DNA from: Amycolatopsis bullii
GTDB lineage: Bacteria > Actinomycetota > Actinomycetes > Mycobacteriales > Pseudonocardiaceae
Direction: 5' to 3'
DNA length: 36,107 nt
Assembly (NCBI RefSeq): GCF_014654205.1
Contig: NZ_BNAW01000071.1
Coordinates: 1-36,107, forward strand
The notes beneath the pieces were generated by a model. It saw nothing but the letters and a program-made list of their open reading frames with translations, was not told the DNA's origin and ran no database searches. Positions 8,633-16,004 of this stretch are shown here, piece after piece. Both the position numbers and the translations under genes were made by a program. Every line of letters starts with the position of its first letter. Position 1 is the stretch's first letter.

Positions 8633-9064
8633 GTGGTCGCCGCGGGAGACGCTGATCAGAGCAGCGTCGCCGAGAGGCTCGGCATCAAGCCCGAGATGGT
8701 GGTCCAGGAGATCGGCTGGGACGAGGACGTCGACGACGACGTCCGCGCGGCGATCGAGGAGCAGATCGGCGGGGACATCCTCGACGAGGACGCCGACGAG
8801 GTCATCGACGTGGTGCTGCTCTGGTGGCGCGAGGACGACGGCGACCTGGGCGACGCGCTCATCGACGCCAGGGGCCCCCTGGAGGAGACCGGCGTGATCT
8901 GGGTGCTCACCCCCAAGACGGGGCAGCCCGGGCACGTCGAGCCGAGCGAAATCGCCGAAGCGGTGCCCGCCGTCGGACTGGCCCAGACCGCCAACATCAG
9001 TGTCGGCCCGAACTGGATCGGCACCCGCCTGGTGTCCCCCAAGTCGAAGTCGAAGCAGCGCTGA
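8633..9064 (+). CDS. DUF3052 family protein
   Basis: This 143-residue cytoplasmic protein is of unknown function and conserved in Actinobacteria. The N-terminal half is very acidic (runs such as DEDVDDDVRAAIEE and DILDEDADEVIDVVLLWWRE); the C-terminal half carries GVIWVLTPKTGQPGHVEPSE and ends in a basic tail (KSKSKQR). GTG 8633 was chosen because GGAGGAG at 8618-8624 is 8 nt upstream. The neighbourhood is informative: homologues sit between aceE and ahpE in mycobacteria as I recall, and the same order holds here. A role connected to either neighbour is not established. The gap to ahpE is 73 bp and contains its own possible -10 (TAGGGT, 9089-9094). Confidence 0.88.
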   Translation: MVAAGDADQSSVAERLGIKPEMVVQEIGWDEDVDDDVRAAIEEQIGGDILDEDADEVIDVVLLWWREDDGDLGDALIDARGPLEETGVIWVLTPKTGQPGHVEPSEIAEAVPAVGLAQTANISVGPNWIGTRLVSPKSKSKQR

Positions 9065-9137
9065 GCCGGTCTCGCCGGACGGACACGATAGGGTTGTCCT
9101 CGCAGGCACGTGTCCGTTCAGGAGAGGAAACGCTGGT

Positions 9138-9602
9138 ATGACCGTCGAGGTCGGTTCGCAGGCCCCTGACTTCACGCTCAACGACTACAACAAGCAGCCG
9201 GTCCAGCTGTCGTCGTTCCGGGGTGACAAGCCGGTGCTGCTGGTCTTCTACCCCTTCGCGTTCAGCGGCATCTGCACCGGCGAGCTGTGCCAGCTCCGTG
9301 ACGAGTTCGCCGACTACGACAACAAGGGCGTCCAGGTCCTGGGCGTCTCGGTCGACACGCCGTTCTCGCTCAAGGCGTGGGCCGAGAAGGAGGGCTACCA
9401 GTTCCCGCTGCTGTCCGACTTCTGGCCGCACGGCGAAGTGGCTCGTTCTTATGGCGTCTTCCACGAGGACGCGGGCCTGGCGGTCCGCGGCACGTTCCTG
9501 ATCGACAAGGACGGCGTGGTCCGGTTCGCCGAGGTCAACGCCCCGGGCGAGGCCCGCGACCAGCAGGGCTGGAAGAAGGCCGTGGCCGAACTGACGGCAT
9601 GA
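9138..9602 (+). CDS. Peroxiredoxin AhpE
   Basis: This 154-residue thioredoxin-fold peroxidase reduces hydroperoxides and peroxynitrite. It matches M. tuberculosis AhpE along its length as I recall it (GDKPVLLVFYPFAFSGICTG, FPLLSDFWPHG, RGTFLIDKDGVVRFAE, PGEARDQ). The peroxidatic cysteine is C46, in the loop after PFAFSG. A second cysteine, C51, follows in GELC, where the mycobacterial one-Cys enzyme has Asp; five-residue spacing is that of the resolving cysteine in BCP-type peroxiredoxins. ATG 9138 is preceded by AGGAGAGG at 9120-9127. A GC-rich hairpin follows the stop. The reductant (mycoredoxin in mycobacteria) is not encoded here. Confidence 0.95.
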   Translation: MTVEVGSQAPDFTLNDYNKQPVQLSSFRGDKPVLLVFYPFAFSGICTGELCQLRDEFADYDNKGVQVLGVSVDTPFSLKAWAEKEGYQFPLLSDFWPHGEVARSYGVFHEDAGLAVRGTFLIDKDGVVRFAEVNAPGEARDQQGWKKAVAELTA

Positions 9603-9609
9603 GTTTTCC

Positions 9610-9636
9610 GGCGGCGGCCCGGTCCGGGCCGCCGCC
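9610..9636 (+). terminator. Hairpin terminator after ahpE
   Basis: Stem arms GGCGGCGGCCC (9610-9620) and GGGCCGCCGCC (9626-9636) flank a 5-nt loop, 7 bp after the ahpE stop and 4 bp before the tRNA. No U-tract follows. Confidence 0.75.
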
Positions 9637-9640
9637 GACC

Positions 9641-9715
9641 GGGCGCATAGCTCAGCGGAAGAGCACTCGGCTTACACCCGAGCGGTCGCAGGTTCGAACC
9701 CTGCTGCGCCCACCA
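9641..9715 (+). tRNA. tRNA-Val (anticodon UAC)
   Basis: The cloverleaf is complete. The acceptor GGGCGCA (9641-9647) pairs with TGCGCCC (9705-9711), followed by discriminator A and an encoded CCA (9713-9715). The anticodon stem CTCGG/CCGAG (9666-9670, 9678-9682) holds the loop CTTACAC with anticodon TAC at 9673-9675. The T-arm is GCAGG-TTCGAAC-CCTGC (9688-9704). It reads GUA and, by wobble, GUG. Confidence 0.97.
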
Positions 9716-9731
9716 GCGAAAACGAGGTTCC

Positions 9732-10511
9732 ATGACCATCGTCGTGCCCTATCACCAGGATGAACGGCTGCCCGGCAGCAGCATTCCGCTGCCCGGAGCC
9801 GCCGCCGTCGAGACCGTCGATGCGTCCTTGCCCGAAGGAGACGTCTGGACCCGGCTCGTGGCGTTGTTCGACGTGGTCGCGGACCTCGTGTCTGCCCGGC
9901 TGGGGACGCCGGAGGCCGACGGCCCGGTGGTGGTGTCCGGGGACTGCCTGGTCGCCGGCGCCACGATCACCGGTGCGCAGCGGGCGGGCCTCGACCCGTC
10001 GGTGGTCTGGTTCGACGCGCACGGCGACGTGCACACCCTGCGCAGCTCGACCTCGGGCTACCTCGGTGGCCTCGCGCTGCGGCTCGTCCTCGGCGCGCAC
10101 GAGGAGCTGTTCGCGGTGCCGCTGGGGCTTCGTCCCCTGGCCGAACGCCAGGCGGTGCTGGTCGATGCGCGCGACCTCGATCCGGCCGAGGCCGACTTCC
10201 TCGCCGGCAGCGACGTCCGCCGCCTCGGGGTCGAGGACCTCCAGGCGGCGATGCTGCCCGGCGGACCGCTCGTCCTGCACATCGACGTGGACGTGGTCGA
10301 CACCGCCGAACTGCCGGGGACGCGCTTTCCCGCCCCGAACGGACCCACGCAGCGGGCTGTCCTCGACGCCGTGCGGCGGGTGCTGGCCACGGGCCGGGTC
10401 GTCGCCGTCGACATCGCGTGTCCCTGGCACCCCGCCCGTGACGAGCACGAGACCGCCGCCCGTGCCCGCCTGCTCACCGAACTCCTCGCCGCGGCGCGCG
10501 CGGCGGCGTAA
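9732..10511 (+). CDS. Arginase/agmatinase-fold (ureohydrolase-like) protein
   Basis: This 259-residue protein is somewhat shorter than true arginases. The binuclear metal motifs are recognisable: WFDAHGDVHT (D95, H97, D99) and LHIDVDVVD (D185, D187). The first motif, normally GGDH or GGNH, is SGDC (C72), so one histidine ligand is replaced by cysteine. The region that normally holds a Glu binding the guanidinium group reads VDIACPWHP, without that Glu. Hydrolysis of arginine or agmatine is therefore doubtful; another amidine/amide substrate or a metal-dependent activity of unknown kind is possible. ATG 9732 lies 16 nt after the CCA of tRNA-Val, with GAGG just upstream, so it may be co-transcribed with the tRNA. 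It ends 42 bp before a methyltransferase gene in the same direction. Confidence 0.8.
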   Translation: MTIVVPYHQDERLPGSSIPLPGAAAVETVDASLPEGDVWTRLVALFDVVADLVSARLGTPEADGPVVVSGDCLVAGATITGAQRAGLDPSVVWFDAHGDVHTLRSSTSGYLGGLALRLVLGAHEELFAVPLGLRPLAERQAVLVDARDLDPAEADFLAGSDVRRLGVEDLQAAMLPGGPLVLHIDVDVVDTAELPGTRFPAPNGPTQRAVLDAVRRVLATGRVVAVDIACPWHPARDEHETAARARLLTELLAAARAAA

Positions 10512-10540
10512 TTCGTTGGCCTGCCCGGAGGCCGTGTCAC

Positions 10541-10546
10541 TAGCGT
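10541..10546 (+). promoter_or_regulatory. Putative -10 box of a leaderless gene
   Basis: TAGCGT lies 7 nt before GTG 10554, which has no Shine-Dalgarno sequence. TTGGCC at 10516-10521 is 19 bp upstream and could be the -35. The overlapping inverted repeat GGCCT-N6-AGGCC (10518-10533) may instead terminate the arginase-like gene. Confidence 0.5.
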
Positions 10547-10553
10547 CTGCCGG

Positions 10554-11447
10554 GTGATCCACGAAGATCCGCGTGCCTACCTGCTGGGCCTCGAGGGCAT
10601 GGCGTTGCTGCGGGCGTTCACCGGAGAGTTCGGCCGCGACTTCGTCGAAGCCCGGATCGCCGAGGTCCGCCGGGTGCTCGCCGACGAGGCGCTGGCGGAC
10701 GCCGCCGTGGACGTGGACCGGGTCGACACCGTCACCGGCTACCGGTGGTGGTCGGCGACGTACGACCGGCCCAACTCGGCGTTCGACCTCGACGAGCCCG
10801 TGGTCCGGGAGATCGTGGACGCGCTGCCCGTGGGCGTGGCGCTCGATGCCGCGTGCGGGACCGGCCGCTACGCCGAATTCCTGGCCCGCCGCGGCCACCG
10901 GGTCATCGGCGTGGACGGCTCGCCCGACATGCTCGCCCGGGCGCGGACCCGGGTGCCGGAGGCCGAGTTCCTGCTCGGCGACCTGCACCGGCTGCCGGTG
11001 GCGGACGACGGGGCCGACCTCGTCCTGTGCGGCTTGGCGCTGACGCACGTCCCGGCGCTCGAGCCGGTGCTGGCGGAGTTCGCCCGGGTGCTGCGGCCCG
11101 GCGGACACCTGGTGCTCGCCGACATGCATCCCGACCGGGTGGCACAGGGCGCGATCCCGCCCGTGCGCGGCGCCGACGGCCGGCCCGGCCGGCTGAGGAG
11201 CTACCGCCACCCGATCGGCGACTACCTGCGTGCCGCCTTGGCGGTGGGACTGCAGGTGCGTCGCTGCGAGGAACCGCTCCTGCCGTCCGGCGACCCGCCT
11301 GCCGCGGGGGAACCGGCAGGCGGGCCCGGACCGTGGGAGCTGTGGCCGTGGAGCCTGGCCGGCCTGGTGCCCGAAGCGGCCCGGGCCGTCAACACGGGTG
11401 CGCCCGCTCTGGTCATCTGGCACTTCCAAGCGCTCACTCCGCCATGA
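10554..11447 (+). CDS. Class I SAM-dependent methyltransferase
   Basis: This 297-residue protein has a Rossmann-fold methyltransferase core. Motif I is LDAACGTGRYAEFLA (about residues 95-109), the acidic end of strand 2 is VIGVDGSPDML, motif II/III is DLVLCGLALTHV, and the post-motif is VLRPGGHLVLADMHPD. The first 90 residues (helical, VTGYRWWSATYDRPNSAFDLDEP) precede the core, as in methyltransferases that act on small molecules such as polyketides or quinones. The substrate cannot be read from the sequence. The start is GTG 10554, apparently leaderless. The 3' end overlaps the convergent MFS gene by 14 bp. Confidence 0.85.
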   Translation: MIHEDPRAYLLGLEGMALLRAFTGEFGRDFVEARIAEVRRVLADEALADAAVDVDRVDTVTGYRWWSATYDRPNSAFDLDEPVVREIVDALPVGVALDAACGTGRYAEFLARRGHRVIGVDGSPDMLARARTRVPEAEFLLGDLHRLPVADDGADLVLCGLALTHVPALEPVLAEFARVLRPGGHLVLADMHPDRVAQGAIPPVRGADGRPGRLRSYRHPIGDYLRAALAVGLQVRRCEEPLLPSGDPPAAGEPAGGPGPWELWPWSLAGLVPEAARAVNTGAPALVIWHFQALTPP

Positions 11448-12879
11448 CCGGCTCGGGGACGACGGCCGTGGCGCGGCGCATCGTCGTCACCAGGAGGGCC
11501 AGCCCCGCGAACAGCACCGCCGCGATCACACCCGTCACGTTCAATGCCGTCGTGAACGCGTCCTTCGCCTGCCCGGCCAGCTCCGGCCGGGTGACGTCGA
11601 CGGCGAGGGTCGTGCCCGCCGGGAACACGCCGTGGTACACCGCCGCCGCGGTCAGGCCGATCAGGGCCATGCCCAGTGAGCCGCCCAGGTAGTTGCCGGT
11701 GTCGGCCATCGAGGCCGCCGAACCCGCGCGCTCCGGCGGGACCGAGCCCACCACCAGGCCGATGCCCAGCGCGAACAGCGGACCCGTGCCCAGCGTCAGG
11801 ACCGTGATGCCCACCACGACCGGCACCAGGCCGTCGGTGACGGCCAGCAGGAGGCTGCCCGCCGCGGACACCGCCAGGCCGGCCGCGATCGCCGTGGCCG
11901 GGGTGACGAACCGGGTCAACGCCGGGGCCGCCGTCGTGCCCGCCGCCACGCCGAGGCCCATCGGGGCGAACAGCAGCGCCGAGACGAGCGGGGAGTGGCC
12001 GAGCACACTCTGCAGGTACTGCGTCACCAGCAGGCCGACGCCGGCCATCGCCACCCCGGCGAACACCAGCGCGACCAGCACCGCGGTGAACGGGCGGTTC
12101 CGGAACAGCCGCAGGTCCAGCAGCGGCGACGCGGTGGTCAGCTGACGGCGGGCGAAGACGGCGCCCAGCAGCGTCCCGGCGGCGATCGCCGCGACCGGGA
12201 GGACCGGCGACCCGGTGGACAGCTGCTTGAGGCCGAACACGATCAGCAGCACCGCGGCCAGCGAAAGCGCCACCCCGGGCAGGTCCAGCCGCCCGGACGA
12301 CGGCGCGCGGAACTCGGGCAGCAGCACCGGTCCCGCGACGAGCAGGACGGCCACGGCCGGGACGGCGACCAGGAACACCGAGCTCCACGAGAAGTGCTGG
12401 AGCAGGAAGCCGGCGAACACGGGGCCGGCCGCGCCGCCCGCGAACTGGCAGGTGGCCCAGATCGAGATGGCCTTCCCGCGCTGCTTCTCGTCGCGGAACA
12501 TGTTGGTGATCAGGGCGAGCGTCGACGGCATCAGCGTCGCCCCGGCGACCCCCAGCGCCGCGCGGACGACGATGAGCATCACCGGCCCGGTCGAGAACGC
12601 CGCGACGATCGACAGCAGCCCGAACGCCCCGCCGCCGGCGAGCAGCAGCCGCCGTCGCCCGATCCGGTCGCCGAGCGTGCCCATGGTGATGACGAACCCG
12701 GCGACGACGAAGCCGTAGCTGTCGGTGATCCACAGCTGTTCGGTGCTGCTCGCGCCGAGGTCCGCGCTCAGCTGCGGCAGCGCGAGGAACAGCGAGGTCA
12801 TGTCCATCGCGACGAGCAGGGTGGGCAGCACGAGCACCGCCAGTCCCAGCCACTCCCGCCGTCCGGCCGGCTTCTCCAT
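11434..12879 (-). CDS. MFS transporter, DHA2 (14-TMS drug:H+ antiporter) type
   Basis: This 481-residue membrane protein is related to QacA/SmvA-type exporters. It opens with a short cytoplasmic start, then VLVLPTLLVAMDMTSLFLALPQL (first membrane segment with the DHA2-like D), WITDSYGFVVAGFVITMGTLGDRIGRRR (motif A, GDRIGRR, at about residue 70) and ALGVAGATLMPSTLALI (motif C-like, in the fifth segment). The length suits 14 membrane spans, though I have not computed topology. It probably exports cationic or amphipathic toxic compounds by proton antiport. ATG 12879 has AAGGAG about 8 nt upstream. There is no regulator next to it; the upstream neighbour is a dead IS110 transposase. Confidence 0.9.
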   Translation of the reverse strand: MEKPAGRREWLGLAVLVLPTLLVAMDMTSLFLALPQLSADLGASSTEQLWITDSYGFVVAGFVITMGTLGDRIGRRRLLLAGGGAFGLLSIVAAFSTGPVMLIVVRAALGVAGATLMPSTLALITNMFRDEKQRGKAISIWATCQFAGGAAGPVFAGFLLQHFSWSSVFLVAVPAVAVLLVAGPVLLPEFRAPSSGRLDLPGVALSLAAVLLIVFGLKQLSTGSPVLPVAAIAAGTLLGAVFARRQLTTASPLLDLRLFRNRPFTAVLVALVFAGVAMAGVGLLVTQYLQSVLGHSPLVSALLFAPMGLGVAAGTTAAPALTRFVTPATAIAAGLAVSAAGSLLLAVTDGLVPVVVGITVLTLGTGPLFALGIGLVVGSVPPERAGSAASMADTGNYLGGSLGMALIGLTAAAVYHGVFPAGTTLAVDVTRPELAGQAKDAFTTALNVTGVIAAVLFAGLALLVTTMRRATAVVPEPVMAE

Positions 12880-12949
12880 GTCCGCTCCTTCTCCGTGGTC
12901 TGTTTGCCAGGAGGTCGGAGCCGGTACGGCGGACCGGACACGGGCTGCG

Positions 12950-13582
12950 GGATTTTTTCGGGACTGTTCGTAGGCGGTCGTCAAGCCGCGGTGGGAGTGG
13001 GTGCGGTCGGCCGGGTCGTGCGAGGCGGCGAGGAAGAACGCGCGCTTGAGCTTCCGGTTGCCGGGCTCGAGGAGATGCCGAAGTAGGCGGCCAGATGCGC
13101 GGAGGAGGCGAAGTTGAGGGCGTCACCGACTTCGAGCAGGATTGCGGGCTGCGGTCCGGGGCGGTGACGGTCTGCTCGCCGAGGGCGGTCATGATCGCCT
13201 CGGCCAGCCGCTCACCCATGCGGGAGCGCGGATCTTTGCGGTCGCGGTGGGGGGTTTACGTCGGCCAGCCTCGGGGCCGCCGCAGCGGAGGAGGATCTCC
13301 GGTACTGCGGGCGGCTGATCCGCGGGCCGCGGGTGGGGAAGTGAGTGGGCCGCGCCGACGATGACGCGTCCCGACACCGGTCTTCGCGCGAACCCCGGGG
13401 TAGCGGTCGGCGACGCAGCGCATGGCTGGCCCGGACAGAAAGACGGCCTGGTGTCCGGCGGCGCGGGCGGCCGGGACCGGCAGTGCCCCGATGGTGGCGG
13501 GCTGGTCGACCTCGCTCAGCAGCGTTCCGTGCCGGGCGAATTCGTCCAGCAGTGCTCGCAGCTCCGGTTCGGTTGCCGTCCG
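12950..13582 (-). pseudogene. IS110-family transposase remnant (heavily decayed)
   Basis: Translating the minus strand in shifting frames gives pieces of an IS110/IS116/IS902 transposase in the right order. About 13570-13400 encodes LLDEFARHGTLLSE, VDQPATIGALPV and AVFLSGPAM (the RuvC-like N-terminal DEDD domain). About 13290-13260 encodes EILLRCGGPEAGRRK, and 13220-13150 encodes GERLAEAIMTALGEQTVTAPD. About 13142-13075 encodes ILLEVGDALNFASSAHLAAY (the C-terminal domain that carries the catalytic Ser), and 13060-12957 encodes GNRKLKRAFFLAA and AYEQS. Compared with a normal protein of about 400 residues, roughly 60-80 residues are missing at two joints and about 20 at a third. There is no start codon or intact frame. 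IS110 elements lack terminal inverted repeats, so the original ends cannot be placed. Confidence 0.85.
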
Positions 13583-13590
13583 GGGCGGGG

Positions 13591-13624
13591 CCGGCCGCCC
13601 CGGCGAACGCGCCGGGGCGGCCGG
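13591..13624 (-). terminator. Hairpin terminator of the secreted repeat-protein pseudogene
   Basis: A perfect 15-bp stem (CCGGCCGCCCCGGCG at 13591-13605, complement at 13610-13624) encloses a 4-nt loop, 7 bp beyond the last codon at 13632. Confidence 0.8.
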
Positions 13625-13631
13625 AGAGCGG

Positions 13632-14659
13632 TCAGCCGCAGTGCCAGCGCACCACCGCCTTCTCGGGATCCGGCGAGTACACCGTCGCGGTGCCGAACAC
13701 GTCGCCGGTCTCGGTCACTTCCCGTGGCCGGGTGTCGTGGCCGGGCAGGGCGACCGTCTGGGCCGGGCCGCCGCCGGGCGGGAGGAACAGCGTCGACCCG
13801 TCGGGCGCGTGGCCCACGACCGCGCCCGCGGAGTTCATCGCCGCCGCGGACTTCAAGCCCGGTAGCGCGCGGTCGACCGAGCGTCGTGGTTCCAGAGGAA
13901 CACTCCCGCGTCGCCCGCGGTCCCGGCGATCCGGTGCGTCGTGATCACCTGGGGCACCACGTCACCGGCGGGAACCGGCGACGCCAGGCGGATCGCGGCG
14001 CCACCCTGCGGCAGCACCTGGCCCACCAAGTGGCCGCCGGCGGACCAGTCGACGACCGCCGCCGCGACCGTGCCGTTGTCGTCGATGCCGCCCTGGACCT
14101 GCCAGCCCGGTGCGGGGAGGAGCACCTCGACGGTTCCCGGCGCGTCCGCCGGCCACACGACCGTGGTGTTCACCCCGGATGCCGCGGTTTCGCCGACGGC
14201 GCCGAGGATGTCGCCCCGAGCGTTGATCGCCAGCGCCTTGGTGTTCGTGTACCCCGGCGGGTCGGGCAGCCGTTCGAAGTGGCCGCCGGTGTACCGGACG
14301 GCGTGGTGGAGCGGGAATTCCCCGTACTCGGTGTACGAACCGACCGCGACGCCGGACGCGTTCACGTCGGTCAGCTCGGTGTCCAGCCCGAACGCGGTGC
14401 CGAGCAGGTGCGGGCCGTCGGCACGCCAGACCACGCCGGCGAGCCTCCCGCCGATCGAGGCCGGCTACAGCGTGCCGGCGACCGCCCCGGCTTCGTCACC
14501 CGAGCCGAGATCGTGGACCCGGTAGCCGTCGGGTACCGGCAGCGTGGTGGGCGCCCACTGGCACCCCTCCGCAGCTTCGGCAGCCGGCGCCCCGGCCAGG
14601 ATCCCCCCTGCCAGCAACGCCGCGATGATGGTCGCGGTGTACTTCCCTGGTGTTCTCAA
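13632..14659 (-). pseudogene. Secreted HAF/propeller-like repeat protein, disrupted
   Basis: Three consecutive pieces make one former protein of about 340 residues. It starts at TTG 14659 (GGAGGA just upstream) with a signal peptide, IIAALLAGGILAGAPAAEAA, then GCQWAPTTLPVPDGYRVHDLG. An in-frame TAG at 14467-14465 interrupts it after AGTL; the frame continues as PASIGGRLAGVVWRADGPH. Near 13865-13855 a one-base shift ends the second piece (ARSTARYRA) while the next frame carries on as LPGLKSAAAMNSAGAVVGHA. Repeats of the kind N-x-x-G-x-x-x-G (DVNASGVAVG, AINARGDILG, MNSAGAVVG) resemble HAF extracellular repeats. It ends in VRWHCG before a strong terminator. The ancestral role is unknown. The amber stop and frameshift, together with the dead transposase next door, argue for real decay, though sequencing error at the frameshift cannot be excluded. 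Confidence 0.8.
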
Positions 14660-14797
14660 GCGTCCTCCTCGGACCTCGGATCAGCCTCTGACCGAACACC
14701 GGAATTCTACCGGCGACCACCGACAAAAACGGGATTCCCGTTGTGCGGCAACGGGTTCGAGGCAAATCCGGTTGTCGGGCGCGCTACCGTCGAGGGC

Positions 14798-15379
14798 ATG
14801 AGGATCATCCTGCTGGGAGCCACCGGGCTCGTCGGCCGAGCCGTCGCCGCCGCCCTCGAACCGCGGCACGACGTCGTGCCCGTCTCGCGCACGTCGCCGG
14901 TCGAAGCGGATCTCGCGGATCCCGCCTCGCTCGACGCGCTGTTCGGGACGCCCCCGGATGCCGTCGTGTGCTGCGCCGCCAACGTCCCGCTGCGCCCGCT
15001 CGCCGGACTGACCGACACGCAGGTGCTCGACGACCTGCGCGCCAAGCTGCTCGGCCAGGTCGCGCTCGCCCGGCGCGCGCTGGAGCACCTTCCCGCCGGG
15101 GGCTCGATCACGCTCACCGGCGGGACCTTCACCGAGCCGATCCCGGGCAGCGGGCTCGGTGCGCTCGTCAACGCCGGTCTCGAGGCCTTCGTCCGGTCGG
15201 CCGCCGCCGAACTGCCGCACGGGCCGCGGATCAACGTCGTGAGTCCGGGTTGGATCAGCGAAACCCTCGAAGCGATGGGGGAGGACGGCGGCCGCGGGAC
15301 GCCGGTGGCGGTCGTCGCCGAGGCCTACCGCGCCCTCGTCGAAGGGGACGCGAACGGCCGCACCGTCGTCCCCGGGTGA
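14798..15379 (+). CDS. Short SDR-like protein without the YxxxK motif
   Basis: This 193-residue Rossmann-fold protein has an N-terminal cofactor motif, LLGATGLVGRAVAAALE (G-A-T-G-x-x-G), and an SDR-like core (VVCCAANVPLRPLAGLTD, GGSITLTGGTF). Where classical SDRs have the catalytic Tyr and Lys, this one reads LGALVNAGLEAFVRSAAAEL, followed by RINVVSPGWISETLEAMG. The same arrangement occurs, as I recall, in a family of short SDR-like proteins of unknown substrate, so the loss is a family trait and not a recent mutation. ATG 14798 has no Shine-Dalgarno sequence; TACCGT (14785-14790) ends 7 nt before it, consistent with a leaderless mRNA. It converges on an AhpD-like gene with a 6-bp gap. Confidence 0.85.
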   Translation: MRIILLGATGLVGRAVAAALEPRHDVVPVSRTSPVEADLADPASLDALFGTPPDAVVCCAANVPLRPLAGLTDTQVLDDLRAKLLGQVALARRALEHLPAGGSITLTGGTFTEPIPGSGLGALVNAGLEAFVRSAAAELPHGPRINVVSPGWISETLEAMGEDGGRGTPVAVVAEAYRALVEGDANGRTVVPG

Positions 15380-15385
15380 ACCGGG

Positions 15386-15880
15386 TCATGCCGCATGCCA
15401 GGCGTGCTCGGCGAAGGCGTCGTCGAGCGGGGCGCGGGTGAGCCGGTTCGCGAACGTCGACAGCGTGTACGTTCCGATGCCCAGCACCACCTCCAAGGCG
15501 TTCCGCTCGGTGTAGCCGGCGCCGGTGAACGTCTCGAGCCCCTCGGCCGGGACTTCGCCCCTGGTGTCCATGACCGCGTGGACGAAGACGCGCAGCGCCT
15601 CCAGCCGCGGCTCCGGCAGCGGGGCCTCGGCCCGCAGCGCCGCCACCAGTTCCGGCGATGCGGGCAGGCGGGTCAGCGTGGCCGTGTGCATCGCCACGCA
15701 GAGGTGGCATTCGTTGCGCGCGGCCACGGTCATGATCAGCACTTCGCGTTCCAGCGCCGTCAGGGTCGTGGTTTCGAAGATGGCGCTGAGCTTGAGGAAG
15801 CCGTTGAGCAGTTCCGGCGAGGTCGCCAGCCGGGCGACGGCGGACGGCACGCGGCCGAACTTCTTCGCGGTGGCCGTCAT
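15386..15880 (-). CDS. Carboxymuconolactone decarboxylase / AhpD-like protein
   Basis: This 164-residue all-helical protein of the CMD/AhpD superfamily has the alkylhydroperoxidase active-site pattern E46-x11-C58-x-x-C61-x3-H65 (NECHLCVAMH). In AhpD this Cys pair forms a disulfide and the Glu and His relay protons. A peroxidase or thiol-reductase activity is the best guess; dedicated carboxymuconolactone decarboxylases lack the cysteines. The gene is divergent from a MarR regulator gene with paired operator-like repeats between, so thiol- or oxidant-responsive control is plausible. No clear ribosome binding site precedes ATG 15880; a run of C/G lies directly upstream. Confidence 0.88.
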   Translation of the reverse strand: MTATAKKFGRVPSAVARLATSPELLNGFLKLSAIFETTTLTALEREVLIMTVAARNECHLCVAMHTATLTRLPASPELVAALRAEAPLPEPRLEALRVFVHAVMDTRGEVPAEGLETFTGAGYTERNALEVVLGIGTYTLSTFANRLTRAPLDDAFAEHAWHAA

Positions 15881-15949
15881 CGCGGGGGGGCGGCCGGGGG
15901 TGCAGACTCCGGGGTGTGATCGGCGAACAAGGTGACTCCCGAGCTAGAA

Positions 15950-15998
15950 TCGACAATGTGGTTGTCGAAACCGTAAACCAGGTTGTCGAGTTTGACAA
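15950..15998. promoter_or_regulatory. Two MarR-type operator candidates
   Basis: Site 1 is TCGACAAtgtggTTGTCGA (15950-15968), a perfect 7-bp inverted repeat. Site 2 has TTGTC (15983-15987) and GACAA (15994-15998). Both share the half-site TTGTC and lie between the divergent CMD and MarR genes, directly upstream of the MarR start at 16005. They are probably bound by that MarR protein. Confidence 0.75.
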
Positions 15999-16004
15999 GC
16001 GACC

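Noticed and set aside
9641..9715. tRNA-Val as an integration (att) site of a mobile element
   Set aside because: No integrase gene, no repeat of the tRNA 3' end and no change of composition are visible downstream in the window.
13632..13856. The last segment of the secreted repeat protein as a separate small gene starting at TTG 13856
   Set aside because: It continues the repeat pattern of the preceding frame, lacks a ribosome site and has no signal peptide of its own.
14465..14467. TAG inside the secreted protein as programmed readthrough or a recoded amber codon
   Set aside because: There is no pylTS or other recoding context, and the same gene also carries a frameshift. Decay is simpler.
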